Below, piece after piece: positions 15,029-15,158 of a DNA stretch of 15,158 nt. The stretch's first letter is position 1. Every line of letters begins with the position of its first letter. The notes beneath the pieces were generated by a model that searched no databases, was not told the DNA's origin, and worked only from the letters and a program-made list of their open reading frames with translations. The translations under genes were made by a program, and so were the position numbers. Source of the DNA: Bacillota bacterium (lineage in GTDB: Bacteria > Bacillota > Clostridia > Lachnospirales > Lachnospiraceae). Location: contig JAEWSH010000119.1 in the NCBI GenBank assembly GCA_023398375.1, positions 1 through 15,158 of the forward strand, in the 5' to 3' direction.

Positions 15029-15158
15029 AAATTAAACAATTACATGAATTTATTCAAATCATCAGTTCTGTGCGGCATGGTCATAGTGTCATTCATGACA
15101 TCCTGTACAGACGTGGATATCACCATGCCCAAGGGGCCCAAAGGTGATACGGGGCTTT
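15016..15158. repeat. Right copy of 143-base terminal inverted repeat
   Basis: This is the reverse complement of 1-143 with a single mismatch at 15031. It includes the -7-like element, the leader and the first 38 codons of the right lipoprotein gene, and reaches the window edge. Inward of 15016 similarity to the left side becomes patchy. Confidence 0.95.
15044..15158 (+). CDS. Collagen-like surface lipoprotein, N-terminal part (runs off right edge)
   Basis: The gene reads rightward from ATG at 15044-15046 and leaves the window after 38 codons. The visible protein is identical to that of the left-edge gene: a lipoprotein signal peptide with lipobox MTSC, lipidated Cys21, and a short mature start leading into GPKGDTG. 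The single difference between the repeats lies in the untranslated leader. Whether the two genes differ beyond the Gly-X-Y start cannot be seen. The HTCS fragment lies directly upstream on the same strand, but a promoter-like element in between suggests independent transcription. Confidence 0.8.
   Translation, partial: MNLFKSSVLCGMVIVSFMTSCTDVDITMPKGPKGDTGL

Noticed and set aside
14965..15147. 60-codon plus-strand frame overlapping the right lipoprotein start
   Set aside because: It is out of frame with the lipoprotein signal peptide, which is duplicated exactly at the left end and clearly coding.
1..15158. Integrative or conjugative element, CRISPR array, tRNA or rRNA genes
   Set aside because: No conjugation, replication or cas genes, no regularly spaced repeats and no tRNA or rRNA sequence were seen. 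The middle genes look like ordinary chromosomal housekeeping genes.

Overview
The window looks like chromosomal DNA from a gut-type Bacteroidales (Bacteroides, Parabacteroides or a close relative). Three things point there: a TonB-dependent receptor with an N-terminal carboxypeptidase-like domain next to a SusD-unrelated lipoprotein, a fragment of a hybrid two-component system (HTCS), and promoter-like elements of the Bacteroidales type (TAnnTTTG). Genus and species cannot be fixed from the sequence.

Ends. Bases 1-143 are the reverse complement of bases 15016-15158 with one mismatch. Each copy holds the promoter region and first 38 codons of a surface lipoprotein gene that runs outward off the window and enters a collagen-like Gly-X-Y stretch. 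The 15 kb is therefore bracketed by two inverted, near-identical gene starts, and recombination between them would flip the whole block and swap the downstream halves of the two genes.

Left region (about 480-3350). An AraC-family regulator gene is enclosed by two copies of a loxP-like site: 15-base inverted arms around an asymmetric 5-base spacer, CCCGT on the left and ACGGG on the right. The opposed spacers predict inversion of about 1.16 kb. A tyrosine recombinase gene lies just to the right and is the obvious candidate enzyme. A TAnnTTTG promoter element inside the cassette points out through the right-hand site and would point at the left lipoprotein gene after inversion.

Middle region (about 3600-11673), all on the minus strand and ordinary-looking. 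It holds a three-gene outer-membrane uptake operon (small His/Cys-rich membrane protein, TonB-dependent receptor, His-containing lipoprotein; a metal or metal complex is the guessed substrate). It then holds a 57-residue unknown, a SIMPL-domain periplasmic protein, an HU/IHF-type DNA-binding protein, the mechanosensitive channel MscL (with an apparently lost start codon), aquaporin AqpZ and an OmpA-type porin. Several intrinsic terminators separate these units.

Right region (about 11890-15158) is a decayed mirror of the left. A broken AraC copy points inward, an HTCS sensor fragment truncated at both ends follows, and then the second lipoprotein gene start points outward. The likely history is an inverted duplication of a lipoprotein-AraC module followed by decay and insertion or deletion on the right side. 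The most interesting hypothesis is a phase-variable surface-lipoprotein locus working at two nested scales: a 1.16 kb regulator cassette and a 15 kb outer inversion.
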